Assembly (NCBI RefSeq): GCF_003732705.1
Contig: NZ_MOBR01000004.1
Span: forward strand, 62,001 to 126,000
Length of the DNA stretch: 64,000 bases
Source of the DNA: Pseudomonas frederiksbergensis
Lineage (GTDB): Bacteria; Pseudomonadota; Gammaproteobacteria; Pseudomonadales; Pseudomonadaceae
Reading direction: 5' to 3'
Each line of letters starts with the position of its first letter. The stretch's first letter is position 1. Position numbers and translations under genes: made by a program. Below are positions 56,716 through 64,000 of the stretch, one piece after another. A model generated the notes under the pieces. That model was not told the origin of the DNA. It worked only from the letters and a program-made list of their open reading frames with translations, and ran no database searches.

Positions 56716-57723
56716 CTAGTGGTAACCGTCTTCATGGGTGACCTTGCCGCGGAACACGTAGTAGCTCCAGAAGGTGTAGCCCAGGATGAACGGGATGATG
56801 AACAGCGTACCCACCAGCATGAAGCCCTGGCTTTGCGGTGGTGCGGCGGCGTCCCAGATCGAGATCGACGGCGGCACGATGTTCGGCCAAAGGCTGATGC
56901 CCAAGCCACTGTAGCCAAGGAAGATCAACACCAGGGTCAGCAGGAACGGCGTGTAATGCGCGTTGCGGGCCACCGCGCGGATCAGACCGTACATGGTCAC
57001 CAACACCAGGATTGGCACCGGCAGGAACCAGAACAGGTTCGGCAGAGTGAACCAGCGCGCCGCGATTTCGGCATGGGCCAGCGGGGTCCAGATGCTGACG
57101 ATACCGATCACTGCCAACACCACGAACGCCAATGGCCGCGCCAGATCGTGCATCTGTTCCTGCAACTTGCCTTCAGTCTTCATGATCAGCCAGGTGCAGC
57201 CGAGCAGCGCATAAGCCACCACCAGCGCCAAGCCGCAGAACAGGGTGAACGGCGTCAGCCAGTCCAGTGAACCACCGGCAAATTGACGGTTAACCACCGG
57301 CAACCCATCGATAAACGCCCCCAGCGCCACACCCTGGAAGAAAGTTGCAGCCACCGAACCACCGATGAAGGCCTTGTCCCACAGATGACGCTTGTCGTCC
57401 TTGGCCTTGAAGCGGAACTCGAACGCCACGCCGCGGAAGATCAGGCCGATCAGCATGAATATCAGCGGCAGGTACAACGCCGACAACACCACCGAGTAAG
57501 CCAGCGGGAAAGCGCCAAACAACGCCGCGCCACCGAGTACCAGCCAGGTTTCGTTACCGTCCCACACCGGTGCGACGGTGTTCATCATCACGTCGCGGTC
57601 GGTCTTGCCGGGGATGAACGGGAAGAGAATCCCGATGCCCAGGTCGAAACCGTCCATGACCACGTACATCATGATGCCGAAGATGATGATCACGGCCCAG
57701 ATCAGCGGAAGATCAATACCCAT
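56716..57723 (-). CDS. cioB: Cyanide-insensitive terminal oxidase subunit II CioB
   Basis: A 335-residue CydB-type subunit with eight or so hydrophobic helices: MGIDLPLIWAVIIIFGIMMY, DGFDLGIGILFPF, APVWDGNETWLVLGGAALFG. With CioA it forms the quinol oxidase; it binds haem only indirectly. It starts 3 bases after the cioA stop. Confidence 0.93.
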   Translation of the reverse strand: MGIDLPLIWAVIIIFGIMMYVVMDGFDLGIGILFPFIPGKTDRDVMMNTVAPVWDGNETWLVLGGAALFGAFPLAYSVVLSALYLPLIFMLIGLIFRGVAFEFRFKAKDDKRHLWDKAFIGGSVAATFFQGVALGAFIDGLPVVNRQFAGGSLDWLTPFTLFCGLALVVAYALLGCTWLIMKTEGKLQEQMHDLARPLAFVVLAVIGIVSIWTPLAHAEIAARWFTLPNLFWFLPVPILVLVTMYGLIRAVARNAHYTPFLLTLVLIFLGYSGLGISLWPNIVPPSISIWDAAAPPQSQGFMLVGTLFIIPFILGYTFWSYYVFRGKVTHEDGYH

Positions 57724-57726
57724 GAT

Positions 57727-59163
57727 TCAAATCTCCTTGGTCACGGTGTGGTCGGCATCGGCGTGATCGTCGTCGGCTGCGGACAGCGGACGAGCCGGCG
57801 TACGTTTCTGGCCAGGACCACCGTGGTTGGTTTCCTTGCCTTCGTCGATCTTCGGCCCTTTGCGCACCAGGCGCATCATGTAGCCCAGACCGGTGCCGAA
57901 CAGCGCGAAATACACCACCACGAACAACACCAGCGTAATGCTCATCTGCATGAAGCTATGGTTGGAGGACGCATCCGCCGTGCGCATCAACCCATAGACC
58001 ACCCACGGCTGACGCCCGATTTCAGTGGTGAACCAACCGGCGAGGATCGCGATCAGGCCGGACGGCCCCATCCACAGCGCCAGGTACAGGAACGGCCGCG
58101 AGGTATACAGCTTGTCGCTCTTGCGCAGCCACAGGCTCCACAAACCGGTGAAGATCATCAGGAAGCCCAGGCCGACCATGATCCGGAACGACCAGAACAC
58201 GATGGTCGAATTCGGCCGGTCTTCCGGCGGGAATTCCTTGAGCGCCGGCACCTGTTTATCCAGGGAGTGCGTGAGGATCAGGCTGCCGAGGTACGGAATC
58301 TCGACCGCGAATTTGGTCTTCTCGGCTTTCATGTCCGGCCAGCCGAACAGGATCAGCGGGGTCGGTTCATCCCCGACGTTTTCCCAGTGGCCTTCGATCG
58401 CCGCGATTTTCGCTGGCTGATGCTCGAGTGTATTGAGGCCGTGGAAGTCGCCGATAACGGCTTGAATGGGCGCAACGATCAACGCCATCCACATGGCCAT
58501 CGAGAGCATGGTGCGAATCGCCGGGTTGTCTTTGCCGCGCAGCAAGTGCCACGCCGCCGAGGAACCGACGAAAAACGCGGTCGCGACGAACGCGGCTGTC
58601 GACATGTGCAGCAGACGGTACGGGAACGACGGGTTGAAGATCACCGCCAGCCAGTCCACCGGAATGACCTGGCCATTGACGATTTCGTAACCCTGCGGGG
58701 TCTGCATCCAGCTGTTGGAGGCGAGAATCCAGAAGGTCGAGATCAGCGTGCCGATGGCCACCATGACCGTGGCGAAGAAGTGCAGCTTGCGTCCGACCTT
58801 GTTCCAGCCGAACAGCATGACGCCGAGGAAACCGGCTTCAAGGAAGAATGCGGTGAGCACTTCATAGGTCAGCAGCGGCCCGGTGACGGAACCGGCGAAG
58901 TCCGAGAAGCGACTCCAGTTGGTGCCGAACTGATAGGCCATGACGAGGCCGGAGACCACGCCCATGCCGAAGTTCACGGCAAAGATCTTCGACCAGAAGT
59001 GGTACAGATCGCGGTAGGTATCGTTGTGGGTTTTGAGCCACAGGCCTTCGAGTACCGCCAGGTAACTCGCCAGGCCAATGGTGATGGCCGGGAACAGGAT
59101 GTGGAACGAGATGGTGAACGCGAACTGCATCCGGGCGAGATCAAGTGCCTCCAAACCGAACAT
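57727..59163 (-). CDS. cioA: Cyanide-insensitive terminal oxidase subunit I CioA
   Basis: A 478-residue CydA-type subunit. GRQPW is at 383-387; GFHILFPAITIGLA-type N-terminal helices and the haem-ligand His and Met residues are present. The Q-loop is short, as in CIO oxidases, and the C terminus is hydrophilic (His/Asp rich). It oxidises ubiquinol with O2 and resists cyanide. A perfect ANR box is upstream. Confidence 0.94.
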   Translation of the reverse strand: MFGLEALDLARMQFAFTISFHILFPAITIGLASYLAVLEGLWLKTHNDTYRDLYHFWSKIFAVNFGMGVVSGLVMAYQFGTNWSRFSDFAGSVTGPLLTYEVLTAFFLEAGFLGVMLFGWNKVGRKLHFFATVMVAIGTLISTFWILASNSWMQTPQGYEIVNGQVIPVDWLAVIFNPSFPYRLLHMSTAAFVATAFFVGSSAAWHLLRGKDNPAIRTMLSMAMWMALIVAPIQAVIGDFHGLNTLEHQPAKIAAIEGHWENVGDEPTPLILFGWPDMKAEKTKFAVEIPYLGSLILTHSLDKQVPALKEFPPEDRPNSTIVFWSFRIMVGLGFLMIFTGLWSLWLRKSDKLYTSRPFLYLALWMGPSGLIAILAGWFTTEIGRQPWVVYGLMRTADASSNHSFMQMSITLVLFVVVYFALFGTGLGYMMRLVRKGPKIDEGKETNHGGPGQKRTPARPLSAADDDHADADHTVTKEI

Positions 59164-59328
59164 AAGTCTTCCTCTGTCAGGTAATACCGGCTGTAGGGCT
59201 TATGACCCTGCACCCACTCTGCCCCCACGGATATGGAGTGTGGCGAATTCCAATTCGTTCTTTTTTTACAAACATCACAACGTAGGGAGTCTGGCCGTCT
59301 GGCCGCCAGATCAATTCCTTGTGGGGTA

Positions 59329-59342
59329 TTGATCTGGATCAA
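59329..59342. promoter_or_regulatory. cioA: Perfect ANR/FNR box upstream of cioA
   Basis: TTGATCTGGATCAA matches TTGAT-N4-ATCAA at all ten positions, 166 bases before the cioA ATG. ANR is known to affect cioAB of P. aeruginosa. A half-site (ATCAATT) follows at 59310-59316. The gap from 59164 to 59652 holds this box, a REPIN and no gene that I can support. Confidence 0.82.
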
Positions 59343-59443
59343 GCAACGTTGAAAGAGTAGTCCCATTTTTAACGATGGACGGTGTGGTCTTTTGCCGCGT
59401 GACAGGTTGCCTCATAGGTTTTGCAATCAGCCGCAACACATCC

Positions 59444-59539
59444 CCTGTGGGAGCGGGCTTGCTCGCGAAAGCGGTGTGTCAGTCGATATCAATTTGCCTG
59501 ACCCACCGCTTTCGCGAGCAAGCCCGCTCCCACAGGGGG
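59444..59539. repeat. REP doublet (REPIN), TGTGGGAGCGGGCTTGCTCGCGAA flavour
   Basis: Inverted REP pair in the cioA-MFS gap, nearly the same as 45911-46002. Confidence 0.92.
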
Positions 59540-59652
59540 ATGTCGGGGTTTTGGAGATCGGTGTCTAGCTACCTAAATTTTTTGTCAGCGCAACTTCTTG
59601 TTACAGCTTGGTGATAGTCTCAACCCTCCCCTCGCTCAAGACCTGCCTTCAG

Positions 59653-60891
59653 ATGCCCAGCCAAGCGCCCCTGCTGTTACGTCATCACCGCCCTTTCATT
59701 GCGTTCTGGCTGGCTCGGGTGTTCACCGCCAGCGGTTTTCAGATGCTCACCGTGGCCATCGGCTGGAATCTCTACCAATTGACCGGCAATGTGCTGGATC
59801 TGGGTCTGGTGGGTTTGGTCGAATTCGCCCCGCGGGTGCTGTTCATGCTGCACACCGGGCATGTCGCGGATCGTTACGACCGGCGCAAGGTCGCGGCGAT
59901 CTGTCAGTCCCTGCAAGCCTTGATCGCCTTGTCCCTGGCCATCGGCAGCGCCACCGACCATGTCACCCGGGAAATGATCTTCATCCTCGCGTTCCTGCTC
60001 GGTGCCGCGCGCTCGTTCGAAATGCCGACCACCCAGGCCCTGCTGCCAAGCATCGTGCCTAGCGCATTGTTTCCCCGGGCCGTAGCCGCTGCACAATCGG
60101 CGCAGCAATCGGCGACCATCGTCGCCCCGGCCCTCGGCGGTTTGCTCTACGCCTTCGGCAGCGTCTGGGTCTACGGCCCGACGGTCATTCTGTACATCAT
60201 CGCTTGCTGCTTGATGCTCAACCTGCCCGCGCGGCAAACGCCGCTGAACAAGGGCAAGGCGACCATGGATTCGCTGCTGGCCGGTATCCGTTTCATCCGC
60301 AGCCGTCCGGACATCCTCGGGGCGATTTCCCTGGATCTGTTCGCCGTGCTGCTGGGCGGCGCGACGGCGCTGCTGCCGGTGTTCGCCAAGGACATTCTGC
60401 TCACCGGCCCTTGGGGCCTGGGCCTGCTGCGTTCGGCGCCTGCAGTGGGCGCGTTGTTGATGTCGTTGTACCTGGCGCGATTTGCCGTGGAGCGCAAGGT
60501 CGGACGGGTGATGTTCACCGCCGTCGGCGTGTTCGGCGTGGCCACCATCGCCTTCGGCCTGTCCACTTCGTTCTGGTTCTCCTTGGCGGTGCTGGTGGTG
60601 CTGGGCGCGGCGGACATGATCAGCATGGTGATCCGCGCCTCCTTCGTGCAACTGGAAACCCCGGACGAAATGCGCGGCAGGGTCAGCGCCGTGAACGGAC
60701 TGTTCATCGGCGCCTCGAACCAGTTGGGCGAGTTCGAATCCGGCCTCACCGCCCACTGGTTCGGCACCGTGCCGGCGGTGGTCATGGGCGGCATCGGCAC
60801 CCTGGTGGTCACCGGCACCTGGATCAAACTGTTCCCGACCCTGGCCAACCGCGACCGCATGCACGTGGCCAAGGAAGAAGCCAAGGTCTAA
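59653..60891 (+). CDS. MFS exporter, EntS-like
   Basis: A 412-residue transporter of the major facilitator family with about twelve helices. ADRYDRRKVAAI is the conserved A-type loop; FEMPTTQALLPSIVP and DEMRGRVSAVNGLFIGASNQ are typical of the EntS/MFS_3 group. The substrate is unknown. The start at 59653 (MPSQAPLLLRHHRPF) was chosen over an earlier GTG because it gives a normal family N terminus. The stop overlaps the Pao subunit gene by 4 bases, convergently. Confidence 0.87.
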   Translation: MPSQAPLLLRHHRPFIAFWLARVFTASGFQMLTVAIGWNLYQLTGNVLDLGLVGLVEFAPRVLFMLHTGHVADRYDRRKVAAICQSLQALIALSLAIGSATDHVTREMIFILAFLLGAARSFEMPTTQALLPSIVPSALFPRAVAAAQSAQQSATIVAPALGGLLYAFGSVWVYGPTVILYIIACCLMLNLPARQTPLNKGKATMDSLLAGIRFIRSRPDILGAISLDLFAVLLGGATALLPVFAKDILLTGPWGLGLLRSAPAVGALLMSLYLARFAVERKVGRVMFTAVGVFGVATIAFGLSTSFWFSLAVLVVLGAADMISMVIRASFVQLETPDEMRGRVSAVNGLFIGASNQLGEFESGLTAHWFGTVPAVVMGGIGTLVVTGTWIKLFPTLANRDRMHVAKEEAKV

Positions 60892-63089
60892 AGCAACTTA
60901 TCGAGGGTGATGGGAAAGTCCCGCACCCGTTTGCCGGTGGCGTGATAAATCGCATTGGCCACCGCCGCCGCCACCCCGACAATGCCGATTTCACCCACGC
61001 CTTTGGAACCGAGGGCATTGACGATGTCGTCGTGTTCTTCGACAAACAGCACGTCAATGTCGCCGATATCGGCGTTTACCGGGATGTGGTACTCGGCCAG
61101 GCTGTGGTTCATGTGACGGCCCAGCGCATGGTCGGTTTGCGTCTCTTCGTGCAACGCCATGCCGATGCCCCACACCACGCCGCCGAGAATCTGGCTGCGA
61201 GCCATTTTCGGATTGACCACTCGACCGGCAGCGATCGCGCTGACCACTCGATTGACCTTCACCGTGCCCAAATCCTCATCGACCAACACCTCGACGAACA
61301 CCGCAGAATGGGTTGCGGTGGCATAGGCTTCGCGTTTTTTGTCCGGCTCGGCGTCGACTTGAGCCTCAATCACGTCTTCGCCGCTGTCCCGGGCCAGATC
61401 AGCCAACGGGATACGCGCCGCACCGAATGACAGCTGCCCGTCTTCAAAAACCGCCTGCTCCGAGGTCACGCCACTGAAGGCCGGGGACGTTTGCCGCGCC
61501 ACGGCGAGCAGTTTTTCCTTCAGGGCTTCGCAGGCCTGCTGCACCGCCGTGCCGACCGACGAAACCGTGAACGATCCGCCCTGCAACGGTGCGGTGGGTA
61601 ATGAAGAGTCACCCAGGACAAAAGTGACATCCTTCAGCGAAACGCCTGACGCCTGCGCGGCGATTTGCGTCATCACGGTGTAGGTGCCCGTGCCGATGTC
61701 GGTGGTCGCGCTGCTTACCGTGAGTTTGCCGTTGTGATCGAGGGATGCCTTGGCGCTGGCCTTCATTTGCATGGCCTCCCAGACACCACCAGCCATGCCC
61801 CATCCGACCAACTGCCGATCCTGGCGCATGCTGCGCGGTTCAGGATTGCGCTTTTCCCAACCAAATCGCTTCGCACCTTGGGCGTAGCATTCGCGCAATT
61901 GCTTGCTGGAATAGGGTTTGTCTTCGTTCTGGTTGCGATCGGAATAGTTGATCAGGCGCAGTTGCAACGGATCGATGGCCAACGCACAGGCCAGTTCATC
62001 CATCGCACACTCCAGACCAATCAACCCCAGCGCCGCCCCTGGTGCGCGCATATCCAGCGGCGTGAATACGTCGAGGGGCACCAATTTGTAGGTCAGTTGC
62101 ACGTTGTCACAGTGATAGAGCATGCCGCTCCACTCCACCACATGCTCGGTGAAATCCTCGAATCGCGAGGTCTGACCGATGGCGGTGTGCGCCACCGCGA
62201 GCAAGCGCCCATTGGCCGCCGCGCCCAATTGCAGACGCTGCAAGGTGCGTGGCCGATAGCCGAAAGTGAACATCTGCTGGCGCGTCAGTGTCACGCGCAC
62301 TGAACGCCTGAGATGCAGCGCGGCCATCACCGCCAGCGGCAGCTGATACTGCGGGCGCAAACCGGAACCGAAGGCTCCACCGACATACGCAGCGAAAATC
62401 CTGACCTGCTCTTTCTCAAGGCCAAAGACCTTCTGCACGTAGGACTGACAATTCTGCGGGCCTTGGGTCTTGTCGTGGATGTGCAGACTGCCATCGGCCT
62501 GGTACAGCACCGTACTGGCATGGGGCTCCATCGGGTTGTGGTGTTCAATCGGGGTGCTGTAGTTCAGATCCAGGCTGATGGCCGCGCCAGCGAACTCGGC
62601 CTGAAAATTCCCACGGGGTTTGGGCGGTTCGGCGGGTGCCGGGTGGGCTTCGCCTTGCAGGCTTAACAGATTGGTCTGATGTTCCTCGACGTCGTACTCA
62701 ATCTCTATCAACGAACCGGCATAGCGCGCCAGTTCAAGGTTATCGGCGACGACAAGTGCCAGCGGCTGGCCGCTGTACAACACGCGGTCGTTGTACAACG
62801 GGCGAAACGGCGAGCCGTCCGCCGAGTCGGCGTCTTCATAGTCTTTGTCATAACTGGCGATTTTCGGGCGGTTGGTGTGATCGATCACGGCGACCACGCC
62901 GGGTAGTGCGAGGGCTTTGGACACGTCAATGCTGATCACTCGAGCGCAGGCCACGCGACTGGAGACAACACTGCCGTGAAGCAGGCCGTCCTCGGGAAAC
63001 TCTCCGGCATAGCGCGCCTGGCCGGTGACTTTGAGATGACCGTCGACACGGTCCAGCGGTTGGCCCATCGGTTGGGTGAACGTATTCAT
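60888..63089 (-). CDS. paoC: Molybdopterin-binding subunit of aldehyde oxidoreductase, PaoC/YagR-like
   Basis: A 733-residue subunit of the xanthine oxidase family. GAFGSGLRPQYQLPL and DMRAPGA-type segments bind the cofactor, and the catalytic Glu is in SKGVGEIGIVGVA near the C terminus. It oxidises aldehydes or aromatic carbonyls with the paoA (Fe-S) and paoB (FAD) subunits. It overlaps the FAD-subunit gene by one base (TGATG). Confidence 0.9.
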   Translation of the reverse strand: MNTFTQPMGQPLDRVDGHLKVTGQARYAGEFPEDGLLHGSVVSSRVACARVISIDVSKALALPGVVAVIDHTNRPKIASYDKDYEDADSADGSPFRPLYNDRVLYSGQPLALVVADNLELARYAGSLIEIEYDVEEHQTNLLSLQGEAHPAPAEPPKPRGNFQAEFAGAAISLDLNYSTPIEHHNPMEPHASTVLYQADGSLHIHDKTQGPQNCQSYVQKVFGLEKEQVRIFAAYVGGAFGSGLRPQYQLPLAVMAALHLRRSVRVTLTRQQMFTFGYRPRTLQRLQLGAAANGRLLAVAHTAIGQTSRFEDFTEHVVEWSGMLYHCDNVQLTYKLVPLDVFTPLDMRAPGAALGLIGLECAMDELACALAIDPLQLRLINYSDRNQNEDKPYSSKQLRECYAQGAKRFGWEKRNPEPRSMRQDRQLVGWGMAGGVWEAMQMKASAKASLDHNGKLTVSSATTDIGTGTYTVMTQIAAQASGVSLKDVTFVLGDSSLPTAPLQGGSFTVSSVGTAVQQACEALKEKLLAVARQTSPAFSGVTSEQAVFEDGQLSFGAARIPLADLARDSGEDVIEAQVDAEPDKKREAYATATHSAVFVEVLVDEDLGTVKVNRVVSAIAAGRVVNPKMARSQILGGVVWGIGMALHEETQTDHALGRHMNHSLAEYHIPVNADIGDIDVLFVEEHDDIVNALGSKGVGEIGIVGVAAAVANAIYHATGKRVRDFPITLDKLL

Positions 63090-64000
63090 CAGGCTTGCCC
63101 TCCCTGCGCGGCATCACTCAGAGCGCGGATGATCGCCCGGCGTGCCAGGGTGACTTTGAAAGCGTTGTGTTCGAGGGGCTGCGCGTTTTGCAACAAGGCG
63201 TCGGCGGCAGTGGTAAATGTTTCGCGGCTGGCCGCTTTGCCCACCAACCAGTTCTCCACAGCTTCGTCACGCCACGGCTTGTGGGCCACGCCGCCGAGGG
63301 CGAGACGTGCGTCGCAAATCACCGGCCCGGTAAAATCCAGTGCGGCGGCCACCGAAACCAGCGCAAACGCATAGGACGCCCGGTCGCGAATCTTCAGGTA
63401 ATGGCTGTGTTCGGCAAAACCGGTGGCGGGCAATTCAATGGCGGTGATCAGCTCATCGTCGGCCAATTGGTTGTCGCGCTCCGGGGCATCGCCCGGCAGA
63501 CGGTGAAAGTCGGCAAACTCGATGATCCTGGCGCCATTGCGACCTTGCACATGAACCACCGCTTCCAGAGCAGCCAGTGCCACGCACATATCGGAGGGAT
63601 GCGTGGCGACGCATTGCGCACTGGCGCCGAAGATCGCATGAATCCGGTTCAGTCCGTCCCGCGCCGGGCAACCGCTGCCGGGTTCGCGCTTGTTGCACGG
63701 CACATTGGCGTCATAGAAGTAATAGCAGCGCGTGCGTTGCAGCAGATTGCCGCCGGTACTTGCCATGTTGCGCAATTGCGGTGATGCGCCGGCCAGAATG
63801 GCTTGGGACAACAGTGGATAACGCTGCTCGATCAACGGGTGCCAGGCCAGGTCGGCGTTACTCACCAGCGCACCGATCATCAGCCCGCCCTTCGCCGTCT
63901 CTTTGACCTCACGCAACGGCAGTCCGGTGATGTCGATCAGATGCTCGGGCCGCGTAAGGTTTTCCTTCATCAAATCCAGAAGATTCGTACCGCCGGCAAT
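63089..64000 (-). CDS. paoB: FAD/Fe-S subunit of aldehyde oxidoreductase, PaoB/YagS-like (partial)
   Basis: The C-terminal 303 residues of a FAD-binding subunit; it runs off the right edge, where the frame reads IAGGTNLLDLMKEN. GASPQLRNMASTGGNLLQ binds FAD. Cysteines in TRCYYFYD, VPCNKR, GSGCPA and SAQCVA match the extra 4Fe-4S site of PaoB. The Fe-S paoA gene should lie beyond the window. Confidence 0.9.
   Translation of the reverse strand: MAGGTNLLDLMKENLTRPEHLIDITGLPLREVKETAKGGLMIGALVSNADLAWHPLIEQRYPLLSQAILAGASPQLRNMASTGGNLLQRTRCYYFYDANVPCNKREPGSGCPARDGLNRIHAIFGASAQCVATHPSDMCVALAALEAVVHVQGRNGARIIEFADFHRLPGDAPERDNQLADDELITAIELPATGFAEHSHYLKIRDRASYAFALVSVAAALDFTGPVICDARLALGGVAHKPWRDEAVENWLVGKAASRETFTTAADALLQNAQPLEHNAFKVTLARRAIIRALSDAAQGGQA

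Overview
The window is chromosomal DNA of a Pseudomonas, most likely of the P. fluorescens group. Gene order follows the P. aeruginosa PA4546-PA4617 backbone almost step for step (pilSR, thiO, minor pilins, ispH-fkpB-lspA-ileS-ribF, murJ, rpsT, creA, proB, obgE-rpmA-rplU, ispB, fklB, Lon-like protease, morA, glyA, cobW-ybdD-cstA, mapZ, radA, ankB-katB, mscL, fpr, rlmG). GC content is high, and intergenic gaps carry the REP doublets (REPINs) typical of P. fluorescens-group genomes. No rRNA, tRNA, CRISPR array, integrase or insertion sequence was seen.

Layout. 1-9.1 kb: type IV pilus regulation (pilS end, pilR) and the minor pilin/PilY1 operon (fimU-pilV-W-X-Y1-E, then thiO), with fimT divergent. 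This block is inverted relative to the P. aeruginosa order and lacks pilY2. 9.1-16.6 kb: ispH, and a tightly overlapping housekeeping operon ribF-ileS-lspA-fkpB, then murJ. 16.6-22.3 kb: rpsT, creA, proB, obgE, rpmA-rplU and ispB. 22.4-34.2 kb: mostly small or poorly characterised genes (zinc-ribbon YjdM, a Fur-box-controlled 85-residue protein, FklB, a DUF6482-like protein, a YqhA-like membrane protein, a large orphan lipoprotein, a LonH-type protease, a DUF3015/DUF4105 pair, a small lipoprotein, a Gre-like factor). 34.3-41.8 kb: ettA diverging from the c-di-GMP enzyme gene morA, then glyA. 42-44.8 kb: a DctA-type transporter with two FadR-type regulators. 44.9-50.3 kb: cobW, ybdD, cstA, the c-di-GMP receptor mapZ and radA. 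50.4-55.1 kb: periplasmic catalase with its ankyrin partner, mscL, fpr and a LuxR solo that looks like PpoR. 55.3-64 kb: rlmG, the cyanide-insensitive oxidase operon cioAB with a DUF2474 protein, an MFS exporter, and the downstream part of a Pao-type aldehyde oxidoreductase operon that runs off the end.

Themes. Surface behaviour recurs: pili, MorA (makes/degrades c-di-GMP) and MapZ (senses it) lie within 48 kb. Redox/oxygen control also recurs: a perfect ANR/FNR box precedes cioA and another sits between ettA and morA, katB has an OxyR-like upstream motif, and fpr and the LuxR solo lie next to katB. Most genes are conserved core. I found no convincing new multi-gene defence or biosynthetic system. 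The most unusual observations are the ANR box at ettA/morA, the low-GC patch inside katB, the inverted copy of the morA 3' end, the inverted pilin locus with a GRxR-bearing FimT, paired FadR-type operators at the transporter, and the Fur-controlled orphan gene. Hand-set limits: family names rest on recognised motifs and synteny, not on database searches.
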